Positions 11,254-24,214 of a stretch of 64,000 nt of DNA are shown in pieces. Under the pieces are notes generated by a model. That model did no database searches. It was not told the origin of the DNA and saw only the letters and a program-made list of their open reading frames with translations. The stretch lies in NCBI GenBank assembly GCA_028023455.1, contig JAQFVV010006238.1, positions 6,084,572-6,148,571 of the forward strand, read 5' to 3'. The position numbers and the translations under genes are program-made. The DNA comes from Epiperipatus broadwayi (Eukaryota > Onychophora > Udeonychophora > Euonychophora > Peripatidae). Each line of letters starts with the position of its first letter. Within the stretch, counting starts at the first letter, position 1.

Positions 11254-11439
11254 AATACAAGCGTCAGCAGGTTTTAACGTGATTAAAACTTGTTTTTGTT
11301 TTTCATATATATATATAATTTAGCATTATTATTTTAGTATGTTTTACATTTTAAAATTTAGCTTACATTTTTAACTTTGATTTTAGATTTTAATTTACAT
11401 TTTAATTTTTATAAGTTCGCACAGATGGATTTATAAAAG

Positions 11440-12250
11440 TTTATTTTATAATGTTGAGTATAGATCAATTACATAGATTACATGATTAAAAACATTTCAA
11501 AATAAACATAAACAATCAAAATATAAAGTCATTGATGGAATTGCAGAGGGAAATTTATAAGAAATCCAATGGCATTCATCATAAGATGCCACATTGACAC
11601 CAATCACTTAAAAGACATCTGAATAAATACATTTTAGATACTCACCATAAGGTATCATTATTTACCGAATGTCTATATATTTTGATCAAATATAAAAACC
11701 AAAAACATAATTAACCGATAATGAATCCATGCAAGCATCTATACCCAACTTAAATTTAATTCATTTAGAGTGTCGAGTATGAATAGAGTACATAGATTGC
11801 ATTTGAAAAGAAAATATTTTATCCCTTATTTAACCTTAGGCCAAAAGTTCACAGTTAAACCAACGTCAATCCATCTGATATATCGATGTATTCAATGTAA
11901 TACAAATACAACAGCACAAATATAGGTTAAGAGAAGAAATTGACTCTCGTCCAGATAGGAATACTACATCTATCTGATGAGAAAAGCAATAAAAAAAACT
12001 CCATAGGAAGGGACTGCGGTCCTTTTTGACGACTTATGATCCCATTCCATAGGCAAAAGGTGGTGTGTGGCATATACTAGCGATTCTGCCCATAGCGAAC
12101 CTCATACTACATCTACTAATTACACCAATATATCCAATCCATTGACCTAATTCAACTATGAAATGAATAACCTAAGATTACCCTCCCCTAATAAAACTTC
12201 ACAAATCTATATAGCCATTCACACCCGACTTAAATTTAACATTTATATAA
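11440..12250. repeat. Diverged internal repeats, unassigned element
   Basis: Two blocks recur with drift. GAGTATAGATCAATTACATA (11456) resembles GAGTATGAATAGAGTACATA (11776). CTATACCCAACTTAAATTTA (11740) resembles the CACCCGACTTAAATTTA block (12221). A less A+T-rich core at 12005-12110 (including GGGACTGCGGTCC and GGTGGTGTGTGGC) lies between. This suggests a diverged, possibly composite element; no coding frame or family recognised. Confidence 0.35.
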
Positions 12251-14604
12251 TTTAGTTTAATGAAAAACAGAAATCATAATAAAAACCTAAAAGAACAATA
12301 AAAAAATAATAAATGGAAATGATTTAAAAAAAAGAAATACATAAAATAAAATTACTTATTAATAAATTAAGCTGGTCAGATAGGATTCTATTTCTATAAA
12401 TTAAATACTGGGAAAGTTTATATTTTAGAGTTCTTAGTCTTTTCAAATTAATTAATGTTCATTAGATTTCATAACGTTCTTACAGTTTTAACAAGTCCAT
12501 AGTTTCTAATTTCTTGAAATTGCTGGCCATTTGGAGCCAGCATTAATTCCCTTGATGTCCTGTGGTCCTCAATATAGGAAAATGATGTCATTTCTCTTTC
12601 CTTTTAACAAAACTGAAGAGATTGAAGAGTGCATTTTTTCAATCCCTTCTCCTTCAACTCTGCACTAATACAGCTCACCACTGCTATCTTCTCTCCCAGC
12701 TCTTTCTTCACTTAATAATCATTTATTTCCAAACTTTTTCTTTTTATATTAATTTTTTGGATTAACTCAACATTACGTCATGACGATGGTGATAGTCCTT
12801 TCGCTGAGGTCCAATTTGAAGGATTTCTTTCATTGGCTATTAGTTTCTATTGTTTTCTCCTATCTGACCATTGCTTACACATTTTAAATGCCCAAGGGCT
12901 AGTTTACTTTTACCTAATTAAAATAATCATTTCCATTTTATGATTAATTAATTTGTTTTCCAAACTTAAAGATATATTTTTATTTCTAAATCTTTTTAAG
13001 TTTTTGTTGAAGATTTAGTTTTTCTATTTTTAATAAAGTTTTATTTTAATAATTTTTTTCAACTGTGCGATATATATATATATATACGAGTTTAAGATGA
13101 TTTTTTAATTTTCAATTTTTAATTCTTAAAAAAAGTATTTATTTGCGAACTTTTATTTTTTCATGTTTAATAATAAAAAAATAATGTAACGGCATATATG
13201 CCCATTACAATATATATATATAAAATTTGTTAACTTTTTAAATATTTTTCTACTTTTTCAGAATTCATATTTGCATATGTTTCTCTCTACTACTTGTTAA
13301 AATCTCATTTCTAACTAAAGTTTTTTGTTATTCTTTGGTTTCTTCCTTAATCTATTGCCTCTGCTGTGGAATTTTTTAATTTTTCTTCAATAATTTTCAT
13401 TTTTTATTTGAATGTACTTTAATGATAAGATTCCACTTGTTATCTAACAACTTTGAGTATAACAACATATAGGTTTGCTACTGTTGTTTTCCCCTTTCTC
13501 TTTTATGTTCTGTCTGTCTGATTATGGCATAAGATTGAATTAATTTGGAGAATTACTGTTCTGTGTGACTGGCTTATACAAATAATGATCTTTGATAAAC
13601 ATGAATTTTTACTTAAAAATAATATTCAAATCATATATTGAGTGTTCATTTTGAAACAGTCTATTTATTGTTAGTAAGTGTCTCCTTTCCTATTTTGTTC
13701 AAATTTCTCTAAGTTTATTGAGCGACAATGTTACAGTGTAAGTGAATTCATTACTATTTGCCAAGTTCATTCATGACCCTATGTAATATAATTACAAGAA
13801 CTTTGAGCAGCTGAAGTGATATAGATGAGCTGCAATTGTCCAAGGTTTGTTACTCTAATGATTGTGCTAATCTATGTAGGATATATGGAGTAAATTATAC
13901 CTTAGAAAAAATAATTTTTACATTTACATCTGATGCAACTGTGATTTTAGAGGCTGAAACTATGGTTGCAACATAGTTTTGCAGAAAAGGGTGCTTTTCT
14001 CATCCATTATTTATTTTTATAACCACTTAGCTTTCAGGTGTACATAGATCAAAAAAATATTCAATGTACATTTATATATATTTTAAAAAGTTAAATTTCT
14101 GGGTTGATCATATTCTATCTTGCCCGGTGAGCTGAATTATTGTCTGCTAATGGCTAACCTCTGTTATTTGCAATAAAACTACAGGATGATTGTAGAGATA
14201 TAAGAGATAATTTTTGTCCATGCAAAAGAAATAAAATATTTTTTAAGTTTAGTCTTTTTTATATTCCTGCTTATTAAAAATAGTACACTGAACATCTTAG
14301 AATATTTGCCCTATATTTTTAAAACCAATTTTTAGGCATGCAACATCAATAAAAAAAGATTCAGTTCACTCAAATGAACAAATCTTCTATGCTCAATATG
14401 CCCATAAAGTGCCAACACTTGAGCATCTAACTATACAATATCTTACTATTAAATTGTTTTTTTTTTTTAATTTTAGAATTTATTTTTCATCAGATTTTGA
14501 TCTTTTTTATTTTTCTGGATAATTAATTTTAATATTGAGTCATTCATTAGCAAAGTCTTTTATTCATCCAACTCTTATGCCACCAAGATCCAAATTCACT
14601 GTTC
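12251..14604. other. A+T-rich non-coding stretch
   Basis: No gene or clear repeat was seen. There are short TA runs at about 13071-13086 and 13209-13220. Confidence 0.45.
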
Positions 14605-14700
14605 AAATAACTCCTCACTGATGAAAGCCATAAGCAGGAAAATTAATATGGAGATATTTGGATAGGAAAACACTGGGTAAGGATTTTATAACCACAACTA
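14605..14700 (+). mobile_element. Family X arm, strongly decayed (X2)
   Basis: Reads TCCTCACTGATGAAAGCC, then AAGCAGGAAA, then GGATAGGAAAACACTGGGTA and GGATTTTATA. This corresponds in order to the sense strand of the better family X copies. The hammerhead core CTGATGA and a GGAAA box survive, but the cleavage-site region is altered (TTAATATGGAG). Confidence 0.55.
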
Positions 14701-15059
14701 TATAGAATCTAATGATTATTAAATCTTATGCTAGATGACATAAAAGTATGAAAAGAATATAAGAATTTTCTAATAAATTTTAATGTATGTAAACTAGGGT
14801 CATGTGATGTCACATTGATCATGTGATATATTATTGAGGCACATTATTTTTCCAATTTTAGAATATATTTTTCCTCTGGTCTTGTCGTTTTTATTTATTT
14901 ATTTATTTATTTATTGCTTCTATTCTTAATCTAAAATACAGAAAAATGGAAGTATTTAATTTATGTTAAAATACGTGCAATTAAGAATAATATATCTTTT
15001 GAAAATAAAGTCGATTAAATTTAATCTATTATTAAAAATTATTTTGCATATTTTTGTAA

Positions 15060-15290
15060 TTGTAGGAGATTTGAACACAGATTTTCAAGCTTCCTTAAGC
15101 TGTCCAATCTATCTCATATTATCAATAATCATGACCACACACATATGTGAAAATGATAATGTGTTGGAGATGATGATCTGATCAATGATGAGTTCTATGG
15201 TGATAATTTATCTTTTTCATATGCGTGTGGTCATGTGTATTGTGGTATGAGATAAATTAAATAGCTGAAGAGAGTTAGAAAGTCTGTGTT
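15060..15290. mobile_element. Family Y repeat, short inverted form (Y1)
   Basis: The left half (GGAGATTTGAACACAGATTTTC through ATGACCACACACATATG) and the right half (GCGTGTGGTCATGTGTATTG through AAAGTCTGTGTTTAAATGCC) are inverted copies about 230 bases across. Both match the ends of the longer Y copies at 51760-52450. The centre contains GATGAGTTCTATGG, equivalent to the ACTGATGAGTTCTGG anchor next to the microsatellite of other copies, but here there is almost no simple repeat. Confidence 0.6.
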
Positions 15291-15710
15291 TAAATGCCCT
15301 ATAATTACAATTAAACTCCAGATATATGAAGTGTGCCTGTATTTCAAATATTTGCATATTTTTTATAATTAAATATAGCTTTACTTTATATTGTCACAAA
15401 AAAAATATTGCTTACACTACTGTTATTAACTAGCTTTTCTTCTTATTATTATTTAAGATTCTGAAATGTGGATGCAGAACCATCTATCATACCTAAAGTT
15501 TGAGATTTGAATTTGGGTGGAATCTGAATTTTTTAAAAATAGTTGAGGACTTCTAATCAAAACAAGCTCCTTTATTCTGATAATTATATGAAATCCAAGT
15601 TATTTTACTACCTGCTAAGATCAAAAATGGGTATTGAGCTATTCTTAAATAAAAAACGACAACTGTAAATCCACATACCAACTTACAAAATATATTGCTT
15701 TTATTATATT

Positions 15711-15825
15711 GTTTTTTTTTCTTTCATATGTCATAGCATCAGCCGGGACATGAACCCACACCCGTCTGTAACCAACTACTTGCTCACAAGGCGGGTGCGA
15801 TGACCTCTCAGCTAACATACTTCAT
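15711..15825 (-). mobile_element. tRNA-derived SINE (SINE-1 family), minus strand
   Basis: On the minus strand the order is a truncated head with CTGAGAGGTCATCGC, a CTTGTGAGCAAG arm, a B-box-like GGGTTCATGTCCCGGC, then TGATGCTATGACATATGAAAG and a poly-A tail (the T run at about 15711-15720 on the plus strand). It is longer between arm and B box than the other copies, suggesting a subfamily with a duplicated or inserted segment. Confidence 0.7.
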
Positions 15826-16010
15826 TTCCAAAAATTTTAAGAATAGAGCCTACTTTTTATGTTCAGATACACCTATATATAAATATAATATTGTCCAAGT
15901 TTATCCATGTTTAATTAATTGTAGTATATATTTTTACTACAGTAAATTATACATGGATGAACCCGGGTAATATTTCATATATATCTGTAACCAATAAAAA
16001 CCTTCATTTT

Positions 16011-16011
16011 A

Positions 16012-16044
<33 letters not shown>

Positions 16045-16045
16045 A
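16011..16045. repeat. (CA)n-(TA)n microsatellite
   Basis: A run of about 10 CA units passes directly into a TA run. The same CA-then-TA order appears in the family Y copy at 59071-59121. Confidence 0.9.
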
Positions 16046-16104
16046 TTGCAAGAAATCATGTAACTTAATTTAATAAGCTTGTATTACAAATGTTATATAA
16101 CGAG

Positions 16105-16190
16105 TACCTAGAAACCAGTCTGGGGATAAGGATATTTGGAAAAGCTTGTTAAGAGCTATCCACGCCCATTATATATATATATATATATTG
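16105..16190 (+). mobile_element. Family V half-copy with hammerhead-like 3' part
   Basis: Contains CTAGAAACCAGTCTGGGGAT and then AAGCTTGTTAAGAGCTATCC. The first part matches the GAAAC...GTCTGGGGATA box of family X, and the second the AAGCTTGTTAAGAG arm of the foldback at 49574-49716. It therefore links families V and X. A (TA)n run ends it at about 16172-16188. Confidence 0.5.
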
Positions 16191-16879
16191 TAGTAGGAGT
16201 GTTGTGGTGGTAGTGTGTATTATTTGCTATACTAGCATTTATCATTTAAAACACGATTGTATCAAACATTAATATATTTACATTATGAATTAAGTTATTA
16301 CATATAGATCATTATGTATAGATCATTTAATATTTATTACAAAATTAAATTAAAATGAATTTCTTTACTTTGTTAAATAAAAATTAATCTGTTTAATCAA
16401 TATAAAAACAGTAAAATAATTGGATTAATTAATTTTCACTCTCTCTACTGCAATTAATCAAGACAACCTTTTTTATATACAAAGAGAATCAATAAACAAA
16501 ATGATTTCACATTTTTGTTAAAAGTATTACAGAGTATTGAGAGAGATATGGGTATAATTTACTACAACAATATTTACCATTATTTACAAAACGAAAGTAT
16601 TTAACTTTATATAGATAAATCTAAATGTACGAATTTATTTATAATAAATTCGCAGCCGGAAAATAAAATGAGATACCTAATCTATATGTAACTTAACCAT
16701 CTGTATATAGTATTAAACAGATCTCTGACGAAAGCTAGGTAGTTAGAAGAATATAAAATTGTTTGAAAATGTGCTAAAAAGATATGATATTATATTAAGG
16801 TGAAAAATACAGAGATGTTAAACATTTCACTCATAGTCAGGTTAATGCATACATATACTTTTATATGCAGTTAACATTT

Positions 16880-16975
16880 GGCAATATATGTAGAAGTTCT
16901 GAAGAATATTTCTGAGATAATCGAAACCATCAATAGTGGTTTGTAAAAAAGTATTGTAAAAAGTCATAAAAAACA
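16880..16975 (+). mobile_element. Family Q half-copy
   Basis: AGAAGTTCTGAAGAATATTT followed by ATCGAAACCATC and GGTTTGTAAAAAAGTATTGT corresponds in order to the right arm of the palindrome at 50353-50595 (AAAGTTCTGAAGAAGATTTC ... AAACTGTAAAAGAGG ... AAAGCATTGTGT). This copy keeps an uncorrupted ATCGAAAC where the other has ATCAAAAC, supporting GAAA as the ancestral box. Confidence 0.5.
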
Positions 16976-17299
16976 TAAATGATATTAATATCATATGCTT
17001 TTATAAAAAATTTAAATTTATAGGTGTTCATCAAGTGAAAGCTGAAATATTAGGACAATATATTGGTAACGTTCAGTGTAAAATTGGATATGGTAAAAAA
17101 TATTCTTATAATTAGATAATGAGTTGGTGGATTAAATCCAAGAACATCTTCAGAAAATAAATTTGATCATTTTTGGTATTAAAAAATTGATTATGTAAGA
17201 GAAGAAAAATATAATTATGATTTATATGTTAGCCTTGATACTGAAAAAGCAGCATTACAACAAATGTGAGGCTTCTAATAGAAGAATCAAATAGACACT

Positions 17300-17895
17300 T
17301 AAATGTTGATTCTGTAGACATTATATCAGTTACAAATACCTTGGTCAGAGTATTAATGCATGTGGAAGCATATGAATGAAATTAATTGTATAATTAAACT
17401 TAAGTTACAGTGCGTTTGATAAAAATAACTTAATGTTAAAAGAAATTATGCCAATGTGTTTGAAAAGGGTAGTTTTTAATACAGTTTTGAAACTTGGATA
17501 CTTGACAGAAAGGCAATAGAAATAATAAAATATAGAAAGATGCATGTTAGGATTAACAAGAAAGGATCAAAAATAAAATATATGAATGACAGAAACTGCA
17601 GATATTTCTGCTCTCATTGAAAGAAATTAAGAGATTGAAGTGAAGCTGGGATAGACATATTGGTAAAAGAGATGATAATAGATAGACAGTTTAAATCTTA
17701 AATTGGATTCTAAAAAAGTGCAAAAGCTGTAAAAAGAGATTGCTTGTTAAGTGGATGGATAAAATAAGGATGTTTTCTGGTGTGACCTGGAGAATAGAGG
17801 CTAGAAGTTGAAGAAACAGGATTAAACTGGGAGAGACTTTCATCTTGCAGTAGATCAATAATGTTTGAATATGATGATCAATTCTTTTCTAGTAT
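17300..17895 (+). pseudogene. RTE-like retrotransposon 3' fragment (RTE copy 2)
   Basis: Same family as copy 1. AGTTACAAATACCTTGGTCA encodes the SYKYLGQ segment. AATTATGCCAATGTGTTTGAAAAG corresponds to MPMCLKR, and the AAGTGGATGGATAAAATAAG region (17751) to KWMDKIR. The end, GAATATGATGATCA at about 17866, resembles the GATGATGATGA tail of copy 3. It is degraded by many indels and has lost most of the RT domain. Confidence 0.7.
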
Positions 17896-17899
17896 ACCA

Positions 17900-18960
17900 A
17901 AAAGTATCTCTATGACACTTTAATAAAGGTTGAGATCATTTTACCTTAGAAGAGATAATAGGTACTACTATGTAAAGAGATTTGAGTGCTGTGTTTTATG
18001 GATTACCTTATTATAGAATACAGAACTAAGAACAAAGTCAGTTACATAATAATTCAATATTTGATTTTATATATAACGCACATATTAATCATAGTCAAGT
18101 TCTTATGAAAAGTGAATAGATATCTCTTTAAAAAAATCAAAATGTTGATCACTATTTAATTTTACTATTTTGATATAGAGATCATAAATTGAGAAAGGAA
18201 ACCTCCGAAAGTGTTATTAATCACAGAAAACGTTCTTCAGATTTTTATGCACATGAATCAGTCACTTCTGATTGCAAACTTATGAGCATCATTAATGTAA
18301 AAGAACTTCTAAGTTTTAAAATATTGTGTTCAAATGATAGAGTTCAATCATTAGGGTTACTCATTTATCAACGCTGGAGTTAGTACGCTATTATTTATCT
18401 TCTTAATATAATTTTATAAAATAGGAATTATTATTTTAAAATCTCATAAATTGTAAATACATAAGCTATTATTTATTTTAATTTATAAATACAATTTTTA
18501 TTCTACTTTAAATAATTTCTTATTCTTGCCAATTTTTTTTTGCAGAGACAAGAATCTTTTATTTTATTTTCAGCGAATTTCTTTTTGACAGTCTGTAACA
18601 AAATATTTCTTGGATTTTACTAACATAAAAAATACACATACATTTAAAAGCAGCTAAAAAAATTAAGTAATAAAAGTCTATAAATTAAAAAAAAATTGTT
18701 TTAATTAATTAAAGTACTCTAATTCTTATTATTAAATTAATAGCAACAAGCACTGTTTTTTTCCTCTTAAAGTTTTGGGAATCTATCCCACATTTTTTGA
18801 TTGATTAAGTTATCACTTTCAATGAACTTTAAAAAAAAAAATTTCCCTTTTTTTGTAAATGGTTAAGTTTAAAAACGTATATAATTTAACTTAAAATTTT
18901 TGAAATATTTTTAAGTACATTTTATACACCGTGAATTTCAGAAAAAGGCATTTGTCGCTC
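17900..18960. other. A+T-rich non-coding stretch
   Basis: No gene or repeat partner identified. A 64-codon open frame at 18189-18383 has no recognisable feature. Confidence 0.45.
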
Positions 18961-18964
18961 TGAG

Positions 18965-19462
18965 CATGTGATTCCATAATATAGATCCAGGATAGTAATA
19001 ACATTAGAAGAATTTTTATCAAAATACAGCAGTAGTAATTAGATAATATGGTTAATCTGATAAGAAAAGAAGTTCATTTGAATTATTTTTTTTATATGTC
19101 AAAGCTTTGATGGGAAGCGAACCTGGACCAGCTGCTCGGAAGGCAGCTATGCTAACTGTCTTACAATATGATTGTTTTCTTCAGAGCTGAAAATAAATTC
19201 TAAAAGTAAGTCTAAATTAATATATAGATCCAGTTGGACATGATTCTAGAAAGGATCATAATCGATGGGCAGTTAAAATCTCAAACTGGATCCCAAAATA
19301 TTGTAAAAGACATAGACAGAGACCACAAGTGAAATGGGAGATAAGATAAAAAAGTTTTCTGATTTGATATAGAAACAATAAGTATAGAATAGAGAAACTG
19401 GATTAAACTTTGAAAAAATTCCGTCTAGCAATGGACTGATAATAATCGAATAAGATGATGAT
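18965..19462 (+). pseudogene. RTE-like retrotransposon, internally deleted and SINE-interrupted (RTE copy 3)
   Basis: The left part (ATATAGATCCAGGATA at 18980, CAAAATACAGCAGTAGTAAT) matches the 5' edge of copy 1. After a SINE insertion (19085-19165) the remnant resumes with CTTCAGAGCTGAAAATAAA, then GATCATAATCGATGGGCAGT (DHNRWAV), TCTCAAACTGGATCCC (SNWIP) and AGACAGAGACCACAAGTG (RQRPQV). It ends in ATGATGATGATGAATG at about 19457. The short-unit tail is what RTE-like elements usually have at the 3' end. Confidence 0.7.
19085..19165 (-). mobile_element. tRNA-derived SINE (SINE-1 family) inside RTE copy 3
   Basis: On the minus strand it has AGTTAGCATAGCTGCC, CGAGCAGCTGGTCCAGG, a B-box-like GGTTCGCTTCCC, then ATCAAAGCTTTGACATATAA and an A tail (the T run at 19086-19093). 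It splits RT-derived sequence, so it inserted after that RTE copy. Confidence 0.8.
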
Positions 19463-19464
19463 GA

Positions 19465-20105
19465 TGAATGTTCAATGGCTTTTTGAATAACAACAAAATA
19501 ATGATTGATAGTAATAAATCACACATACTTTATCAAATTATAAATAATGAATAAACATAATTATAGAATTAAATTTGCAAATAATCAGATGATTTTTGCT
19601 TGGGGTGTGATGTGACATTAAGATGTGAAATAGCTAGATTGAGCTTCACTTCCAGACCTTTAATAACTATTGAACTAACGACCATGCCATGCAGAGTTAA
19701 TCTTGAATATAAATTACTTAACATTAAAATGTATTTATATCTGCATGCTTAAAAGAAAATAAATATATATTTAACAGTGCCTACTTGTGTGTCTGATATT
19801 TGGACATTTATTGGTAAAACAATACAAAAGAATGGATTCCCAATATTAACATTAGAATTAACAGGAGTTTGAGAACAAGTTTTCTAAAAATAATTGAATA
19901 ACTTTATTATTTAAAAATTCAGAAGTTGAACATGAGAAATGTCACAAATGACCATAATATATAGACCTTGTACTTCAAAGCCTGCCTCTATCGCTGTTCA
20001 CTAAACCTTCTTACATCATTAAAAAATAGATAATCTGGGATGAGCATATAAGAGATCACAATAAAAAGTAAATTGAAGTTGTAAACTGAATACCCACAAG
20101 AATCA
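19465..20105 (+). pseudogene. RTE-like retrotransposon, degraded (RTE copy 4)
   Basis: Begins ATGTTCAATGGCTTTTTGAA, equivalent to the VMFNGF segment of copy 1, immediately after the 3' tail of copy 3. Later ACAGTGCCTACTTGTGTGTC, GATATTTGGACATT and AACAATACAAAAG match the LPVLTYGSEIWTLNRRTIQ region. GGGATGAGCATATAAGAGATCA and GTAAACTGAATACCCACAAG match the WAGHxxRD and NWIPR regions. It is interrupted by unrelated sequence at about 19590-19720. Confidence 0.55.
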
Positions 20106-20109
20106 CCAT

Positions 20110-23041
20110 TTAGAATTTTCTATTTCTATTAGTAAGTGGTTTTATTATGTTATCTAATTGAAGTATGCTTCAACAAGTGTTCCATGTACTGATCCCTAAA
20201 AAAAATTTAAGTAGTGAAGGTGACCAGCCATAAATCCTACAGATTCAAGAATGATTATCAATGGAGAATGATCAGGCTCTTTAAAATAAGATAGTGACTA
20301 TTGTATGTAATTATATTCTGGATCTTGTAACAATTAAGAAACAAATGCTAGACCAAATAGATAAAAACAAATCTTTATTATCAATTTAATGTTATTATTG
20401 TACTGTGTAAGTTAACATAAATATATTAGAAATGTTTTGACAAATAAACCCTCTTAATTATTTGATATTTGTACATTTATACAGTAATGTCATATATCCC
20501 TTTTATGTATACCATTTCGAATCTCTACATAATTTTTCAGTAATCTATTTAATTAAACTTAAAATCTGATGATTATACTTATTAAAACCAATCTATGAAT
20601 GTGGTTGGAGTTATTTCCAATATCACTCTCATAGTAATCAAATTCAGCATGTTTGCACTCAAATAAGCATATAATAATTACTATAAGATTTCAATATCTT
20701 AGCATTCATAATATGCATTTATCTTGCTAGATAAAGATCATCATCTAAATAATTTAACAACAAAATGCATACTCTAGAAAACTTTAGAAAATATTAAATT
20801 TACATCACAATATTAAGTGCAAATATTAATCATATCAAATTTTTTATAAACATAAAAATGTCCATAAGTAATTAAGATTCTCTATATGTTATCTAATAAA
20901 TATCAAACTTATGTTGCATATAAATTTCTTAGAGGCATCCAAATCTTTTAAATTATTTCTGCACTTCCTAATACCAAAATAGCAGTTTCTAATTAACAAA
21001 TTCTACTATATTTTACTTAAATTTATAATGTAAACACACATCTAAACTTCAGTTTCAATAAGCAACCAACAAAATGTTCAGCTGCCCCCCCCCCCTTTAA
21101 ATATTTGATCAGAATAAATAAACTTGATTTCCCCTAATTTAGATTATGGATTAACTTAGAACTTACTTAAAACAACAATTATAAAATTATTATTTTTTAT
21201 GATGGATAATTTCTGGAGGTTAACTATTTATTTTTTATGTTACAACAATTAATTGAAAGTAAAATTATTAAAAATTCTATCCCCACAATTCACTCTTGTT
21301 TCCAATCTTAAAAACTAAATAATGTCAACAAAGGTTTCAGTAAGCAGCTAAAGAAACTATAATTAACAGATAAATTATAAATGTTAATTTAAATAAAATG
21401 TAAAAACAAAATTATAAATAAAGACTTTAGGTATAAAGAAAGCTCATTAAATTTAAATGAAGTCCCCCCTCTAAATTTATAATTTTAAATGATTTTATAT
21501 ATTTACCTTCACTCTCACATGAATAATATAGTTCAGTGCATATTTTATTTTTCATTCACTTACCTGTATTTTGAGCTTACATTTCAAAAAAAATTGTAGC
21601 TGCAATTGATAATTTAGGGAACTGTGGCTTTCATTTATTATTATTTAAGTCATAATCAGATTTCCACAATTCAAGAGGTTTATTTGCACATGGTTTTCAC
21701 TTGATAATTAATAGCTTAGCAAATAATAGACTAGATGCTAATAAGATTATTTCTGAGAAAGTTAGCTAGCTACCCAAGAATGATTTGGTGTAAATTAGAC
21801 TGTTGTAGAAAAGCTTTCCAGTATTCTAGAAAGTTTCAGTCTTGGTACATCAAACCTGAAATTTCAAGTTGGCAATGATGGCAGAACACAAATAAATAAA
21901 GCAAGAGACAATGTTTTTTCCCAGCACTATTTATTTAAAGTTCTTATCTTATGGAATTTTAATTACCAAGAGTATCAAAAGAAATTATGATATTAAATTT
22001 GATTTTTGAAACCAAGTGAAATTCCACTATGAGATAATATATGTTATTGTAAATTCAAAATTAAATGATCAAAATACAGTTTTTTTATAAGAAAGTTAAT
22101 ACAATAGAACTCTTGACTTTAATTACATATTGCTTAATTAAAATGAAAAACTTCATTCTTCAATTTTAATTAATCTATTAATTACCATTCTCAAAATAAA
22201 TTTTTTAAACTTTTATTTTAATAAAAGATCAAATTTTTTTAAAAATATTTTTAAATAGGAATTAATTTTTTTTTTTTGAAAAAAAAAATAAGGATTTTCT
22301 CTCCTCTATCAAAGGAAAACTATTCAAATAAAATTTAAAATTAATTTACATAACCAATATATATGTGTGAGTACATATATAGTTGTAAAATTTAACTCAG
22401 TATTATGAAAGCTTTACTTAATAAGTTTTAGCTAGTTCTATTCTTTTTTAAATTTGATATTAAAAATTGGCTAGTTTTCTCCCCATTTGCAAATTACTTA
22501 AAACAAATCTGAAATGTAGATTTCCGTTTCAACATATACAGAAATAGATAATGACATATGGGGTAAATCTGGTTAACAGTAATTGTGAGGCTGGATATTA
22601 AAAAGTAGCATGGTAATTCTTTCTTAAAGGAGTTATAAAAATAGTATAATAAATATTTAAAATATTGATGTAATAGGTTTTATTGGTAAAATATGAAGCA
22701 TTTAAATTTGAAAAAATATATGTAATATTTTATAATATGGAATAAAATAATGAAACTGGTTTTGTATCAGAAAATAAAAGATTTAGAATTAAAATAAAAT
22801 ATGCTTAAATTAATGAATGATGGAAATTATTTTGATAAATGTGTTCAATTTTAACCAATAATATTTAATATATAGATAATAGATCTTTAAAAAATAGGAG
22901 ATTAAAATGATTATAATTTTGTCTCAATTTTAAGATTACATTTTATATTTGGAGATAAATAAGTAAAAAAAATAAGTATTAATTATGTAGATCTAATGTA
23001 TCACATGATCACTATTTGTTATGCTTGCTTATGACTGTTAT
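20110..23041. other. A+T-rich non-coding stretch
   Basis: I see no genes. Minor features are a C run at about 21085-21096 and T/A runs at about 22268-22291. Just left of family X copy X3 there is TATCACATGATCACTAT (about 22998), a motif also found left of X4 and X6, so the element may extend further than its hairpin. Confidence 0.45.
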
Positions 23042-23403
23042 TAAAACAGTCAAAACTCTCTATACGTATTGCCACTCAGTGCAAGCCAGAATAATCGGTG
23101 AATGCCAGAAGGCTTGTGCATAAAATCCCCGTCTGGTGCCTATTCATCCAATATCCCCAGACTAGTTTCTGGCTTGTAGCCTTTGTCAGTTAGAAGCTTG
23201 GATCTGAGAATGCTGCATCTAGATTGATGTAGTGCTCTCAGATCCAAGGCTTCTCACTGACAAGAGTCACAAGCCAGAAACTAGTCTGGGGATATTAGAT
23301 GAGTAGCCACCAGATGGGGATTTTATGCACAAGCTTTCTGGTATCCATTGATTACTCTGGCTTACATTGAATGGTAATACATATAGATTTTGCCTGTTTT
23401 AAT
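23042..23403. mobile_element. Family X foldback element, full length (X3)
   Basis: Arms of about 170-180 bases (23042-23222 and 23228-23403) are inverted copies of each other across a very short centre (GCATCTAGATTGATGTAGTG). Each arm contains CAGTCAAAACTCTC-type termini, the ATGCCAGAAGGCTTGTGCAT-type block and the GAAACTAGTCTGGGGATATT block. The right arm on the plus strand has a hammerhead-like order: TTCTCA, CTGACAA at 23256-23262, a stem region, GAAA at 23277, CTAGTC and TGGGGA. TTCTCA and TGGGGA can pair using G-U wobbles. CTGACAA is explained by CpG decay of CTGACGA. Confidence 0.8.
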
Positions 23404-24214
23404 AGATCTAAGGTACTCCAAGATAAGAATTTGATTAAGTAGATAATTATTGTTTATAAAATATTTTCTTTTAATTAAATGTAAGTAAGATACCTAGGAT
23501 TATGAAACACAAAGAGATCAATAAGACTATGAAAAGAAAGAGATCAATCAGAATATATTATATACAAGTGATTTTTTTAAAAAAAACTCTCTTTTACCTC
23601 TACCTGTATCATTATGTCTAATGGCTAAGAAGTAGGAATGTCACTAACTATCTGAAGTCTACTTTAAATCCAACATTTGTCAAGTTGATATTTTAAAAAA
23701 ATTCATCTCACAATGCAACTGAGAAAATATTCTGAAGAACTAGCAAGTAGTTATGCAGAAATTCGCATTAAACAAAACTGTAAGCCAGAGTGAAAAAAAT
23801 CAGTCCTGTTAAAAGCTTATACATGACATTTACTTTGCCTTGAAAATAAAAAATGGTAAAAATAAATACATACATATGTCTCTGAGGGAAACTCCAGTAA
23901 AAACTATGAAGTCTTCCAATAAGCTTCGGAAAAAAATTTTTCTAAGAAATGTTTAACCATGGTTGTATATACATATGTAAGGGATACAAATTATTAAAAA
24001 AAAACTGTCTATAATTTAAACTTATATGAAGAATGTTATTTTTGATGACCACTGATATTCACTTTAAAAGTGTATCTCTACTGTAAATTGACTAAACATG
24101 TTAGGAGAAGCAAATGATTGTCTTGTTTTTTTTTTAAACTAAATTAAAAGAAACAACTTGAATTGAGATTTAATTATCTTAACCATAATTTTAACTTTTT
24201 TTTAAAGAATATGT

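Noticed and set aside
11971-11990. CTGATGAGAAAAGC as a hammerhead core
   Set aside because: CTGATGA is followed at once by GAAAA with no room for stem II.
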